IMG/VR virus record: IMGVR_UViG_3300031957_001745
Span: 1-41,434 of that record
DNA: 41,434 bases
Origin: a virus
Direction: 5' to 3' (one strand)
Below, piece by piece: positions 15,021 through 25,098 of this stretch. The notes under the pieces were generated by a model that saw only the letters and a list, made by a program, of their open reading frames with translations, was not told the origin of the DNA and did not search any database. Numbering within the stretch: the stretch's first letter is position 1; the number at the start of each line of letters is the position of its first letter. A program made the translations under genes and the position numbers.

Positions 15021-16493
15021 ATGGCAATCCCACTCGCACAAAACTTCTTCAAAGAGACAGTCGCAACAGCTTGGACAGCTGGAGCTGGTAATTTCTATGT
15101 CTCAACAAAACCAGTAAACGACACTGGTTACTTGGTGATTTCTCCAGCGAATTCTTCTCTACGTGAGATCGTGAAATTCACAGCTGTTGGTACAGATGGC
15201 GGGGGTGATTTCGTAACAATCACAGCTGCTAATCGTGGACTTGGCGGGACAACAGATCAAGCTCATGCAGTTGGTGAAGATGTATACATGAATGTTGTAG
15301 CAGAACACCTCCAAGAAATCTCAGACGCTATTGACCAGATTGTTGCAGCGGGTGCACAGTACGCAGATGAAAACCAAATCGGTATCACAAAAATGAATAC
15401 AGCCCCAAACAATTCGATGGGTACTGTTACTATGACCATTGCTTCTCCGGCTGTTTTTACTTTTGCTTCCCACGCGCTTGATGCGAATGATATCGTAAAG
15501 ATTACGACTGATGGTTCACTTCCTACTGGAATTACTGCTAATACTAAGTATTACGTTATTTCATCTGGACTCACTACAAATACATTTCAACTTTCGGCAA
15601 CACTAGGTGGCGCAGCTATTAATACTAGTGGTTCACAATCTGGAACACATACTCTTATTGATATTACTCCAAAGGCAATTGGACCAGATGACCCAGCTTT
15701 ACCAAGCACAGATCAAGCAGCTGCTTTAGCTGGAGGTGGAGATTTTGGTACACCTGATGCAGACAATAAATTCACAACAGAAGAATATGTTGCACAGACA
15801 AAAAAGTCCCTTACTGCTGGGGAGACTATAAATGGAGGGACTCTGCCTGTACCAGTGTATCAAAATAAAACTGACAATGAGTTATATGCTTGTGATGCAG
15901 ATGACAACACTAAGTATAAATTTATTGGTTTTGCTACAACAAATGGAACAGACGGTAATCCAATCACGCTTCAAACTAATGGTATCGTTGGAGGATTTAC
16001 AGGTCTTGATGAGGGTGAAAAATATTATGTGCAAGATACTGCTGGCACGATTGGCACTACTACAGGTACACAAGAGATTCTTGTGGGTGTTGCTATAAGT
16101 CAGACTGAAATTATTATCCAAAAAGGAAGGAGATACAATTCAGGTACAGGTTCTTTTTCAGCAACAGGAACAGATGCTGTTACTATAGGTTTTAGGCCAT
16201 CTAAGGTTAGAATTAGAGCATTTTTAACAAGTAATGTTGATGTATTTAGTGATGGCACCTGGATTAACGGTGATTATGCTTGTACTTTTCGTGGAGATTC
16301 TAATGGTTCACAATCATACACAGGTCAAACCACGACATCCTATATTGCTGAGTTAATATTTGACTCATTAGATCCTGATAGACATAGATTTACCATCACT
16401 TCTGTTACAGACACTGGCTTTACTATTAGTAATACTAAAACAGGAAATGTTGTTGATGTTTATTATTTATGGGAAGCAGAAGGTGAATTATAA
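15021..16493 (+). CDS. Tail fibre/appendage protein
   Basis: 490 residues. Residues 1-110 form a head-attachment-like domain (FYVSTKPVNDTGYLVISPAN, then FVTITAANRGLGGTTDQAHA). Residues about 128-215 are the module shared with the tail-hub protein (PAVFTFASHALDANDIVKIT, KYYVISSGLTTNTFQLSATL). The C-terminal half is a Gly-Thr-Asn-rich beta region, as in fibres. It probably decorates the tail or capsid; the exact place in the particle is not shown. Confidence 0.65.
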   Translation: MAIPLAQNFFKETVATAWTAGAGNFYVSTKPVNDTGYLVISPANSSLREIVKFTAVGTDGGGDFVTITAANRGLGGTTDQAHAVGEDVYMNVVAEHLQEISDAIDQIVAAGAQYADENQIGITKMNTAPNNSMGTVTMTIASPAVFTFASHALDANDIVKITTDGSLPTGITANTKYYVISSGLTTNTFQLSATLGGAAINTSGSQSGTHTLIDITPKAIGPDDPALPSTDQAAALAGGGDFGTPDADNKFTTEEYVAQTKKSLTAGETINGGTLPVPVYQNKTDNELYACDADDNTKYKFIGFATTNGTDGNPITLQTNGIVGGFTGLDEGEKYYVQDTAGTIGTTTGTQEILVGVAISQTEIIIQKGRRYNSGTGSFSATGTDAVTIGFRPSKVRIRAFLTSNVDVFSDGTWINGDYACTFRGDSNGSQSYTGQTTTSYIAELIFDSLDPDRHRFTITSVTDTGFTISNTKTGNVVDVYYLWEAEGEL

Positions 16494-16499
16494 AATAGT

Positions 16500-18341
16500 A
16501 TGGCAACTCTTACCCAAGAACAAACAAAAAGTCTTTTAGATCAGATAGCTGAAGCACAACGTCGACTTGATGAAATCAAGCGTATTCAGTCTGGCGGGAC
16601 TACTGCACCAAATCCAGCACTTGAATTCGGTGCTGCTGGCCGTGGAGAGATGTTTGAAGGTCTTCCTGAAGCTGACGCACAAGCTCTTTCAGGTCAGATA
16701 CAAACGGCAACAGAAGCTGGTGTACCAATGTCAGAACTTGGTACACGTGACCCTGAGACTGGTAAGTCATTCCTTGAAGATCCTTCTAGATTCAAGCCAA
16801 AGACTCTTTCTTCAGGGCAATCAGCACGTTATGTGAGTTCCTTCGGACTTGAAGGTATTCTTGACCCTTCATCTTTTGCTGGTCTTACAGCTGAAGAAGC
16901 TAATCGACGTGGTATTGAAGAGGTTGCGAAGCGTCGAGGACAGGTATCTGCTCAGACATCTTTTGCTTTCAACCCAGAGACTTTGAATCGTACACAACGA
17001 GCTATCGACAAGCTTGGTTTTGCCCTTGATGATGTCGACAACGACCCATTTGAGCCACAAGAATTTAAAGAAGAGAATCGTGCTAATACTCTCGAAATCA
17101 CTAGTCGTGAGATAGGGCAGCTTTTTAATAGTCCAGATGATTTGCTTGCAGCATATCAGACAAATCCTCAATTCCGTTCATCTATTGATTCTTTTGTAGA
17201 ACGAGGTGGTAGCATTGACAGCATCAGTAAGAACATCTCAGCACCTGTTGCCGGAGATGACCCACAAGATCCAGCTTCATTCCTTGGAAATCTACGCAAT
17301 CCACAAGCAGATCCTATTGCAGAACAGCAAGCAATTGACGAACTCATGCCTGAGTCAGAGATTGCACAAGCTGAAATTGCTCGTATTTCACAAATTCCAG
17401 AAGACCTCAAGACTCTATACTTCGGTGATGCCAAAACTATTGGTCTTCTTGAAATGCGTCAAAAGCAATCTGAAGAAGAGATTCGAATTATCGAAGAGAA
17501 GCAGAAGGATGCGAAGCGGACAGCTCGTGATCGCGCAAGTCTTCAGATGGATCGTAACCGCGCTGAAGTGAAGCAACAAAAAGCTAAGATTGAAGAGAAC
17601 CGTCTACGTGCCAAGAACTACATGACTGGTGCTCTTGCTAAGCTTGGTGCTCTCAAGACAACTGGTGCTGCTCCAGTAGCACTTCAGACACTTGAAACCA
17701 AGTACCAAGGTCAAGTATCACAACTTGAGACTGCATACCAGTTTGCTGAAAGGGAAATTGAAATCGGTCTTGAAGAAGATATTGATTCAATAGAAAACAA
17801 CTCAGCTGAAGCTATCTTGAAGATCCAAGAAGACCTTACTCTCGATACTGAGAAGGTTACAAAGGAAATCCTTAAAGAACAGCAAAAAGCTGAGAAGGAA
17901 ACATATCGTATTTCAGAACAATACGCTCGTCGTCTACGTGAGCGTACTGCTAAGTACACAGCTGATCTCAAGAAGGAAGCTGAGAAGTATGCTAAGGAAT
18001 ACGCTAAAGTTGCTTCAGACAATCTGAAGACACGTCAACTTTCAGAGAGCGTTGGTGAAGGTGGTTATGTAAAAGGTAAGGGAGTTCTGCTTCCTGATGG
18101 AACATTTACTGATCTTCGACTAACACCATCTCAGCAGCAAGAAATAGAGAGCGCAAACATCTTTGGAGATAGCACAATGCGTTACTTCTTGACTCTACCG
18201 AACAAGTTCCGCGATGAATTTGCTCGTGAGTCTATCTCACTTGGACGTAATGTTCACTCAGTAGATGAGATACAAGTTGCGTTTGAAGAGTGGACTCGTG
18301 CTCAAGATGAGGATGAGGGTGATGATGATGACGTATTTTAA
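16500..18341 (+). CDS. Large coiled-coil virion protein
   Basis: 613 residues. Residues 1-270 are mixed, with many Gln, Glu and Pro. Residues about 290-520 are almost continuous charged heptads (EEEIRIIEEKQKDAKRTARD, REIEIGLEEDIDSIENNSAE), a long coiled coil. The C terminus is very acidic (DEDEGDDDDVF). Its position just before the 1138-residue protein suggests an internal or ejected virion protein of a short-tailed phage; that role is inferred. Confidence 0.65.
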   Translation: MATLTQEQTKSLLDQIAEAQRRLDEIKRIQSGGTTAPNPALEFGAAGRGEMFEGLPEADAQALSGQIQTATEAGVPMSELGTRDPETGKSFLEDPSRFKPKTLSSGQSARYVSSFGLEGILDPSSFAGLTAEEANRRGIEEVAKRRGQVSAQTSFAFNPETLNRTQRAIDKLGFALDDVDNDPFEPQEFKEENRANTLEITSREIGQLFNSPDDLLAAYQTNPQFRSSIDSFVERGGSIDSISKNISAPVAGDDPQDPASFLGNLRNPQADPIAEQQAIDELMPESEIAQAEIARISQIPEDLKTLYFGDAKTIGLLEMRQKQSEEEIRIIEEKQKDAKRTARDRASLQMDRNRAEVKQQKAKIEENRLRAKNYMTGALAKLGALKTTGAAPVALQTLETKYQGQVSQLETAYQFAEREIEIGLEEDIDSIENNSAEAILKIQEDLTLDTEKVTKEILKEQQKAEKETYRISEQYARRLRERTAKYTADLKKEAEKYAKEYAKVASDNLKTRQLSESVGEGGYVKGKGVLLPDGTFTDLRLTPSQQQEIESANIFGDSTMRYFLTLPNKFRDEFARESISLGRNVHSVDEIQVAFEEWTRAQDEDEGDDDDVF

Positions 18342-18347
18342 AATTAT

Positions 18348-21300
18348 ATGAGTTTCTTCCAAGACATTTTCGGTGGAGCAAAGCGAGTTTTGGACAAAGG
18401 TAAGGACGTTCTACAAGAACAACTTAGTTCTGAGATAGTCTTTGACCGCGAACAAGGTATCGTTAGCGACACAGGCAATAAGCCAAAGATACTACAAACC
18501 GGTAAGGATATTTTTCTACCCGGACGTGGTTTTACTGATGAGCAAATTAAAGAAGCAGAAGTAACTCGACGTGATGCGATTGTCGGTGCTGCAAAGACTG
18601 GAGGTGAGATTGCACAAGGTGCTCTTACGCTTACACACATGCTTGGAAATAAACTCGCTGATACGCTGTTGCCGGGCTTCGACGCTGAAGCAGCAGCAGC
18701 TTCTCGTAACCAACTCAATGAACGTATATCAGAACGACTAACACCAGCTACCGCGGGTGAAGCAAGAGCTATGAGGTTCGGAGATATTCTTGGATTCGCT
18801 CCTGTTGGATCTGTTAGTAAAGTGAGTAAACTTGATAGTCTTTCTGATACTGCAAGAAACAGTCTTAAAGTAGATAGAACTGGAGTGAGAGAAAAGTCGC
18901 TTGACTTTCTTCGCAAGAATCCAGAAGAAGTAACAAAAGGTGAGGTTCGTCTTCGTGAATTAGATGACGGCACTATTCATATTGAAGATGGTCGCCACCG
19001 ACTAGAGGTCGCTCGTGAGACTGGTGCCGTTCCTAACATTGTGGACGTTACTCCAGCATACACAGGACGACCATCACAGAAAGTTGCACAAATTAAACAA
19101 GATATTGGTCCGGCGCAAGTTGCTCCAACCAAGCCAACTAAGCCTTTTAATGCTCAAGAGTATGTACGGCAACAGGTGAAGGAACGTGAGATTGCTCGTA
19201 AGGGTGAGTCTTCATTTGCAACCAAGCTTAAAGGTATTAAAGATGAGACAGCGAATAAGCTTGTCGACTTTACTGCGCCTATTGAGAGTCGATACTTTAA
19301 TGCTCTTAAAGCTGATCCAGATTTTGCAGCGTCACAAGTCAATAAAACAAATATTCGTGATCGTATTGATAGGGTTCTTAATGCTCCATCAGTCACACAT
19401 GGTTTCGTAAAAGATAATGGATTGACTTCAGTCATCCAAGGAGTGGAGGATATTGATGAATTCGACCAGTTCTTAATCGCACGTCATTCACAAGATTTGG
19501 CTGCGAATGGTGTCAAAACTGGTCGTAATCTGGAAGCAGATCAAGCTTTAATTGAAGCACTTGGACCAAAATACCAAGAGCGAGCAGCTCAAGTTACTGA
19601 GTACAACAATCGACTACTTGATTACATGGTCGATAGTGGACTCATTAATAAGAATCTGCGTGACGGTCTGAAGGAGAAGTACCCTAACTATGTACCGCTT
19701 CAGCGTATTTTTGATGAGACAGAACGTGGTACCGGCTTCTCACGAGGTGGTGTAGCTTCACTTGGTCAACAGTCAGTGATTCAGAAGATTGTTGGCTCTG
19801 AAAGAAAGATTGACTCTTCACTTGAGAGCATTATGCAAAATACGAATAAAGCTATCACTCAAGGTGAGAAGAACAAGGCTGCTCGTGAGATTATTGGATA
19901 TGCAGATCTTAAAGACAATCCATTCGAGCTTCGTAAAATTGCAAAAACTACAGATGCTGCTGCTGATAAGGGAACCATTTCAGTTCTTGTTGATGGTAAG
20001 AAGCAGATTTGGGAAGTAAATAAAGATGTTGCCGACGCAGCCAAGCAACTCGACGTTCAACGACTAAACATTCTCGGGCAGATTATGGCTGCTCCAGTTC
20101 GTCTTGCTCGACTTGGTATCACCGGTATCAACCTTCCATTCGTTGCTGCTAACTTCGCACGTGACCAAGTGTCAGCGTTCATTATGTCTGATAAAGGGCT
20201 ACGTTCATCAATCGCGAACCCACGTGTCTGGCTTGCCGGTATGGGTGGTGCTATCAAGCACAACAAACTATATGACGAGATGATTTCTGAGGGTGCTCTT
20301 ATGACCTCATTCGACCTTGCTCGTAATAAGGCTGCACCTAACGTAGCTCGACTTCGTTCTGGTAAAGACTTACCTTCAAAAGCAAAGTATCTTGCTCGTA
20401 ATCCTCGAGAACTCTTCCGCGCATTTGAAGACCTTGTGGGACGTTCAGAAGAGCCTACTCGTATGCAGCAATTTGGCGGTGCTAAAGAAGCAGCTCTTGC
20501 TCGAGGGGCTACAGAAGAACAGGCACGTGTGATTGCAGCTCGTGCAGCTCGTGAAAACTCCACTAACTTTGCTCGTCGTGGTGAATGGGGTACGGTGATG
20601 AACTCAGCGTTCCTATATCTTAATGCCAGCATCCAAGGTTCTCGTCTTCTAATTCGTAACCTTAAAAATAAGCCAGTGGCTACGAGCGCGAAGATTGCGT
20701 CTACTATTATGATGCCAACCGCAGTGATGACTTACTGGAATCTTAGTGATCCAGAGCGAAAGAAGGCTTACGAGGACATTCAAGATTACGAGAAGGAGAA
20801 CAACTTCATCATCGTTCCACCTAATCCAACTAAGGATGAGAATGGACGATGGAATGTAATCAAGATTCCACTTCCAGCTGGTGTTGGACAGCTTGCAAAC
20901 AATATTCGTGTACCGATCGAAGCATCACAAGGTCTTGATGAAGCTAGCTTTGCTCAAGCAGCAAACAACATTCTTCGAACAGTATCACCTGTTGACCTCG
21001 AGAAGCCAGCTAATACGGTAACACCACAAGCTGCGAAGCCTATTGTGCAGTTCGCAACAGGTAAAAACCTATTCACCGGAAACGACACTGTACCGCGTTC
21101 ATTGCAAGACCTACCACCTGAACAACAAATTAAGGACAATACATCTGGAACAGCACGTATAGCTGCACAAGCAGTCGGTACTTCACCTGTAAAAACAGAA
21201 CAACTCGTGAAGGATGTCTTTGGTGGTATTGGTCCACAAATCCTCAGTGCTTCTGACCGAGCGTTAGCTGCTGGAGGTGTTATTGATGAGTCAGAAATCG

Positions 21301-21764
21301 GAGGTCAGACTATCCGTGAAGGTATTTCTCGTCGATTCAGTTCTGCTGCTGGAGGTAAGACTGAGCAAGAACAACTTACAGAAATATTTGATCTTAAAAA
21401 AGAGAAAAGAGGTGAAGCAAAAGAGCGTTCTCTACAGGCTGAAGAGCTATACAATACCTTCAAGTCTATGCCGAAAGAAGAAGCCAATGCAGAGATGCGT
21501 AAGATTAAAGAGGAAGATAAACTGCTTTACGATAAGATTGTCGATATCAAAAAATCTGATGACCTTGGTCTTTCTTCAACTGAACGTGCTATGAAGCAAC
21601 TCGGAGTGACTGATGGTACTCGAGCACAATATATCTATGACCAAGCTAAGGTGATGGATAGAGAAGAAGCAAATGCGTACATCAAGGATCTGCGCAACAA
21701 GAAAGTAATCTCAGATGCTGTATTGAAACAGATAAAAGAACTGAGAGCTAATGATACAATCTAA
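18348..21764 (+). CDS. Large polyvalent/internal virion protein with ParB-like and LPD-type regions
   Basis: 1138 residues, the largest gene. Near residues 205-235, LRELDDGTIHIEDGRHRLEV matches the ParB/sulfiredoxin-like nuclease core (the GRHR motif). Residues about 580-800 (LPFVAANFARDQVSAFIMSD, then GATEEQARVIAARAARENST and GTVMNSAFLYLNASIQGSRL) resemble a domain of phage large polyvalent proteins. The end is a charged helical region. Such proteins are thought to be ejected with the DNA and act early in the cell. Which step it serves is not visible. It contains three CGGCAAC motifs. Confidence 0.7.
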   Translation: MSFFQDIFGGAKRVLDKGKDVLQEQLSSEIVFDREQGIVSDTGNKPKILQTGKDIFLPGRGFTDEQIKEAEVTRRDAIVGAAKTGGEIAQGALTLTHMLGNKLADTLLPGFDAEAAAASRNQLNERISERLTPATAGEARAMRFGDILGFAPVGSVSKVSKLDSLSDTARNSLKVDRTGVREKSLDFLRKNPEEVTKGEVRLRELDDGTIHIEDGRHRLEVARETGAVPNIVDVTPAYTGRPSQKVAQIKQDIGPAQVAPTKPTKPFNAQEYVRQQVKEREIARKGESSFATKLKGIKDETANKLVDFTAPIESRYFNALKADPDFAASQVNKTNIRDRIDRVLNAPSVTHGFVKDNGLTSVIQGVEDIDEFDQFLIARHSQDLAANGVKTGRNLEADQALIEALGPKYQERAAQVTEYNNRLLDYMVDSGLINKNLRDGLKEKYPNYVPLQRIFDETERGTGFSRGGVASLGQQSVIQKIVGSERKIDSSLESIMQNTNKAITQGEKNKAAREIIGYADLKDNPFELRKIAKTTDAAADKGTISVLVDGKKQIWEVNKDVADAAKQLDVQRLNILGQIMAAPVRLARLGITGINLPFVAANFARDQVSAFIMSDKGLRSSIANPRVWLAGMGGAIKHNKLYDEMISEGALMTSFDLARNKAAPNVARLRSGKDLPSKAKYLARNPRELFRAFEDLVGRSEEPTRMQQFGGAKEAALARGATEEQARVIAARAARENSTNFARRGEWGTVMNSAFLYLNASIQGSRLLIRNLKNKPVATSAKIASTIMMPTAVMTYWNLSDPERKKAYEDIQDYEKENNFIIVPPNPTKDENGRWNVIKIPLPAGVGQLANNIRVPIEASQGLDEASFAQAANNILRTVSPVDLEKPANTVTPQAAKPIVQFATGKNLFTGNDTVPRSLQDLPPEQQIKDNTSGTARIAAQAVGTSPVKTEQLVKDVFGGIGPQILSASDRALAAGGVIDESEIGGQTIREGISRRFSSAAGGKTEQEQLTEIFDLKKEKRGEAKERSLQAEELYNTFKSMPKEEANAEMRKIKEEDKLLYDKIVDIKKSDDLGLSSTERAMKQLGVTDGTRAQYIYDQAKVMDREEANAYIKDLRNKKVISDAVLKQIKELRANDTI

Positions 21765-21766
21765 GT

Positions 21767-22567
21767 ATGATTAAAGACCCTTACGCAAAAGAACGTCGGG
21801 CATATCATCTGACAAAAAGACACTCAGAGAAATTGATTAAGGAGACAGAAGAGCGTCTTGTACAGCAAATAGCTGATATACCTGAACCGGTAATACCGGA
21901 ACCAGTACCGATTGAGTCCATAGCAGCTCAAGTTATGGCTCTTTTGCCGAAGCCGAAGAAGCTTAAAAATAAGAAGAAGGCTGCAAAAGGTCTTGCTGTC
22001 GTTACACCTGAGGATGTAATGGCGATGATTATGGCTTCTCTTGAGGATGTTAAGAAGGAGTACACGAAGACTGGTGACACGGTGGTTATCAATGAAGCAC
22101 CACAGCGAGTAATCGAAACTGTCCGTGAAATCATCCGTGAGACTGGTGGTGAAGTTGACTATGAGCAAATCAATAAGGAACTCGACCGTAGATTCATCGA
22201 GTGGCGACAATCATTCACCATGTCTGGTGGGGCAAGTTCACTTAGTCAGATGACCGATGTGCGTCTTGACGGTCTTCCACAGGATGAGCAGGGGAATTAT
22301 CTGCTTGGTCAGACGGTTGCACAAAGCTTCGAAACAGTCAGTAAGAACCTTAATAGTTATCCATTCACTATTAATTACAGTGGGTCACAAGTGTCTTCTG
22401 TTGTCTATACTGTGCCGGATGGAACTATTACCAAATCAATCACTTATGATGTAGATAATAACGTGGAATCCGTTACATTATCTGGTGATTTACCGTCCTC
22501 AATTACAGCAACAACAAAGACAATTACATACTCTGGAGGGAAGATTTCGAGTGTGGATTATACATAA
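21767..22567 (+). CDS. Tail-associated protein with C-terminal beta region (266 aa)
   Basis: Residues 1-135 are charged and helical with a Pro-rich hinge (DIPEPVIPEPVPIESIA) and a KPKKLKNKKKAAKG stretch. From about residue 150 (SGGASSLSQMTDVRLDGLPQ) it becomes beta-rich, ending in near-repeats of the type ITKSITYDVDNNVESVTLSG and TKTITYSGGKISSVDYT. The alternation of a helical anchor and beta tip suggests a fibre or baseplate-like component. No named family recognised. Confidence 0.6.
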   Translation: MIKDPYAKERRAYHLTKRHSEKLIKETEERLVQQIADIPEPVIPEPVPIESIAAQVMALLPKPKKLKNKKKAAKGLAVVTPEDVMAMIMASLEDVKKEYTKTGDTVVINEAPQRVIETVREIIRETGGEVDYEQINKELDRRFIEWRQSFTMSGGASSLSQMTDVRLDGLPQDEQGNYLLGQTVAQSFETVSKNLNSYPFTINYSGSQVSSVVYTVPDGTITKSITYDVDNNVESVTLSGDLPSSITATTKTITYSGGKISSVDYT

Positions 22568-22594
22568 TTCATAGACAAAAACACTCTCTATATA

Positions 22595-22603
22595 TGTTAC
22601 AAT
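22595..22603 (+). promoter_or_regulatory. Extended -10 promoter before the tail-spike gene
   Basis: TGTTACAAT, 37 nt upstream of the ATG at 22641. The 5-prime leader is A/T-rich and has no Shine-Dalgarno sequence. Confidence 0.5.
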
Positions 22604-22640
22604 TTATATAAATAACAGCATTAAGAATCAATATTAAAAT

Positions 22641-25079
22641 ATGGCATTAATTACAGATCCAGACAATCTGTCTCAAGGAACCTCTTCCGCTGAGACAATT
22701 GCGTTCACAGCTTCTGCCGGGGCTGTCACAACAATGACCGGTACTGGACTCCCAGCTATTGCAGCGGGTGAGTTCTTCGAAATCCGTGACCACAGTGTGG
22801 CCGGTAACAATGGGCTTTATGAGGAAACAGGTGGTACACCAACCACTTCTTCAGTGACTGCGACAAAAGTTACAGGAATCAACCCTGTAAACTCAGCTTC
22901 TGAAGCAGTGACATGGCTAGGTGATAGCAATACTCAAGCAAAAAATGTTCACTTTGATACGGACGCTCTTGAAGTGTACCTCCTTGAACAAGGTGGCCTT
23001 TCAACTGACGGTGTAACAAAGCTTGCGTTCCACTCCTTTGCCAAGGAAGAATGGAAGTCTGATGCCTTTCTTATTGCTGCTGCTCCTTTCCCAATGGTTG
23101 GTATTTCATTCGCTGCGGGACAATGGGTATGGGGACAAGACCCATCTGGTAACAACTCAGGTTGGAAGCCAGCTGAAGACAATGCTACCCACAGCATTAA
23201 TACTCGTCGACTATTCCGAAACGCTGGATGGGACGAAATTGATTCTAATGGAAACACTCTCAAAAAATACTTCAACGTAACAACTCTTGGTACGTTCGAA
23301 GACTCTGCAAACGACCTTGCATACTACTGGTTCGGTACAGATGCTACTGATACTGGTGCTGCAACCAACTATCAATTCGCTGGTCCGGTAAATGAACCGG
23401 TACTCTACTTTGATGAAGTAACTGGTCCAGACACAGGTACTGGATTTGCTATTACTACCTCAAATACAATCACACGAAACGACGGTGGTAACTGGACTAC
23501 TGACGGCTACCAAGTAGGTGGTCAAATCACCATCCGAAATGCAGAAGATGTTGGTAACAACGGTACATTCGTACTTACTTCTGTATCTAACTCTGTTGAT
23601 GGTGCGGTAACAGTATCTGGTACTCCACTGACCAACAATGCTGCTGACACAACACTTATTGCTGCGGTCGATAACGATAACGTATTTAATACTGCGATTC
23701 GTGTACGTGACGGCGATCCTAACGGTAAGACATTCGGTCAGGCTGACCTTACTTCTGCCGGTGAAACTGAAATCTCATCAAAGATTATTAAGTTCCCACT
23801 TGCGAACATTACTGACTTGGACGTTTCTGAAACAGATGCAAATGTATCTACTAACTCACCGTATACAGAAGTTCGTCTTCGCTACCTTTCTGGTACATAC
23901 AATCGTGAAGTAGACTCAACTACTAAGCGAGACTACGGTATTGTTGTTGATGTGGGTACTTACTCACAAAGCAACGGTGCTTCAGCAACCTCTACTCTAT
24001 TCAGCTCTGCATCACTTAACCTTGGTGCTGGTGAAGCTTTAGCTGACTACACTGGTGGATCACTTATAATCCATGAAGGTACTGACCAAGGTACTCACAC
24101 TATCTCTGGTACTCCAGTAGATAATGCTGGTACTCTTGAGATTACACTTACATCAGCTCTTACAGCCACTGAGTCAAACCTTTCATTCACTATGGAGCGA
24201 GCAACACCGCTTACTGCTACAAAGAATGAAATTTACGAAAAGGTTCACTACCAACTTCGACAAGACGCGGACATCGACGAAACTGCTAACATTGTTACAG
24301 GACGTACTGCCGATGACCTCGCTGTGTTTGTCGGTCCAGACATTCGATTCGGTTCACTAAGTCCTACAAACCCTAACGGTGGTGGTTCAGGAGTTATTGT
24401 TGAAGGCTTCGATGCTAACGATACTAACAACATGTTCTTCTTCGATAACACAGGAACCTCTCGAAACTTCCCGTTCGTTGCTGCTGGTACATTGAACTTC
24501 TCACAAACACTTGTGGATGACACAGATGGTGAATACTGGCTATTCTACGAATACACCAACCGTACTACTAACTCAGATATCGACACTGTAACTCCATCAG
24601 GAGATACTTATGACCTTGAAGGTACACTTGGTACATACGCAGTAAATGATTACCTCCAAATCTCTGGTTTCGCTCAAGAAGCTAACAACGGACTCTTCAT
24701 TGTTGAAGCAGTGAACGTATCAGGATCTGATTACACTGTTCGTAAGATTGACGGTTCAGCAGTAGGTACAGCTGAAACTAACCAGACAGTGAACGTGGAC
24801 GAGAATCCATATCCGTCACCAGATGCAATCATCGTGGATGACAACTCAGGAGCTGACATTGCTGGTGCAGTAAATGCTCTATCAGCAGGATTCGACTTCG
24901 ATTACGACAACAACACTCAAGGTGGACGAACAGCAGCTACAGATGCCAACGTGGTACTCGTTGCAGCTGGACTTGAAACTGGACAGGTAGCTGTCGTGAA
25001 GGGTCTAACTATCACACGTTCAACTGGTCTATCGTTCTCAGTAACATCAGCCCTCGAACGTAATTACTCAAATCCTTAA
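22641..25079 (+). CDS. Tail spike/fibre with repeated beta modules (812 aa)
   Basis: Residues about 50-70, 300-330, 470-500 and 670-700 carry a repeated unit built around a short strand, then NNG or DQG, then a strand and turn (GNNGLYEETGG, GNNGTFVLTSVSNS, DQGTHTISGT, ANNGLFIVEAVNVSG). The middle is rich in Thr, Asn, Gly and Asp with no helices, as in surface beta structures. It has no known enzyme motif. It is likely to make contact with the host surface or decorate the particle. Codon and base use match the neighbouring tail genes. Confidence 0.68.
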   Translation: MALITDPDNLSQGTSSAETIAFTASAGAVTTMTGTGLPAIAAGEFFEIRDHSVAGNNGLYEETGGTPTTSSVTATKVTGINPVNSASEAVTWLGDSNTQAKNVHFDTDALEVYLLEQGGLSTDGVTKLAFHSFAKEEWKSDAFLIAAAPFPMVGISFAAGQWVWGQDPSGNNSGWKPAEDNATHSINTRRLFRNAGWDEIDSNGNTLKKYFNVTTLGTFEDSANDLAYYWFGTDATDTGAATNYQFAGPVNEPVLYFDEVTGPDTGTGFAITTSNTITRNDGGNWTTDGYQVGGQITIRNAEDVGNNGTFVLTSVSNSVDGAVTVSGTPLTNNAADTTLIAAVDNDNVFNTAIRVRDGDPNGKTFGQADLTSAGETEISSKIIKFPLANITDLDVSETDANVSTNSPYTEVRLRYLSGTYNREVDSTTKRDYGIVVDVGTYSQSNGASATSTLFSSASLNLGAGEALADYTGGSLIIHEGTDQGTHTISGTPVDNAGTLEITLTSALTATESNLSFTMERATPLTATKNEIYEKVHYQLRQDADIDETANIVTGRTADDLAVFVGPDIRFGSLSPTNPNGGGSGVIVEGFDANDTNNMFFFDNTGTSRNFPFVAAGTLNFSQTLVDDTDGEYWLFYEYTNRTTNSDIDTVTPSGDTYDLEGTLGTYAVNDYLQISGFAQEANNGLFIVEAVNVSGSDYTVRKIDGSAVGTAETNQTVNVDENPYPSPDAIIVDDNSGADIAGAVNALSAGFDFDYDNNTQGGRTAATDANVVLVAAGLETGQVAVVKGLTITRSTGLSFSVTSALERNYSNP

Positions 25080-25098
25080 ACTTAAAAAATAATCAACT

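Noticed and set aside
18344-18973. A 209-residue antisense frame, and a similar 191-residue one at 20057-20632
   Set aside because: Both are Ser/Arg/Ala-rich mirror images of the long virion gene on the other strand.
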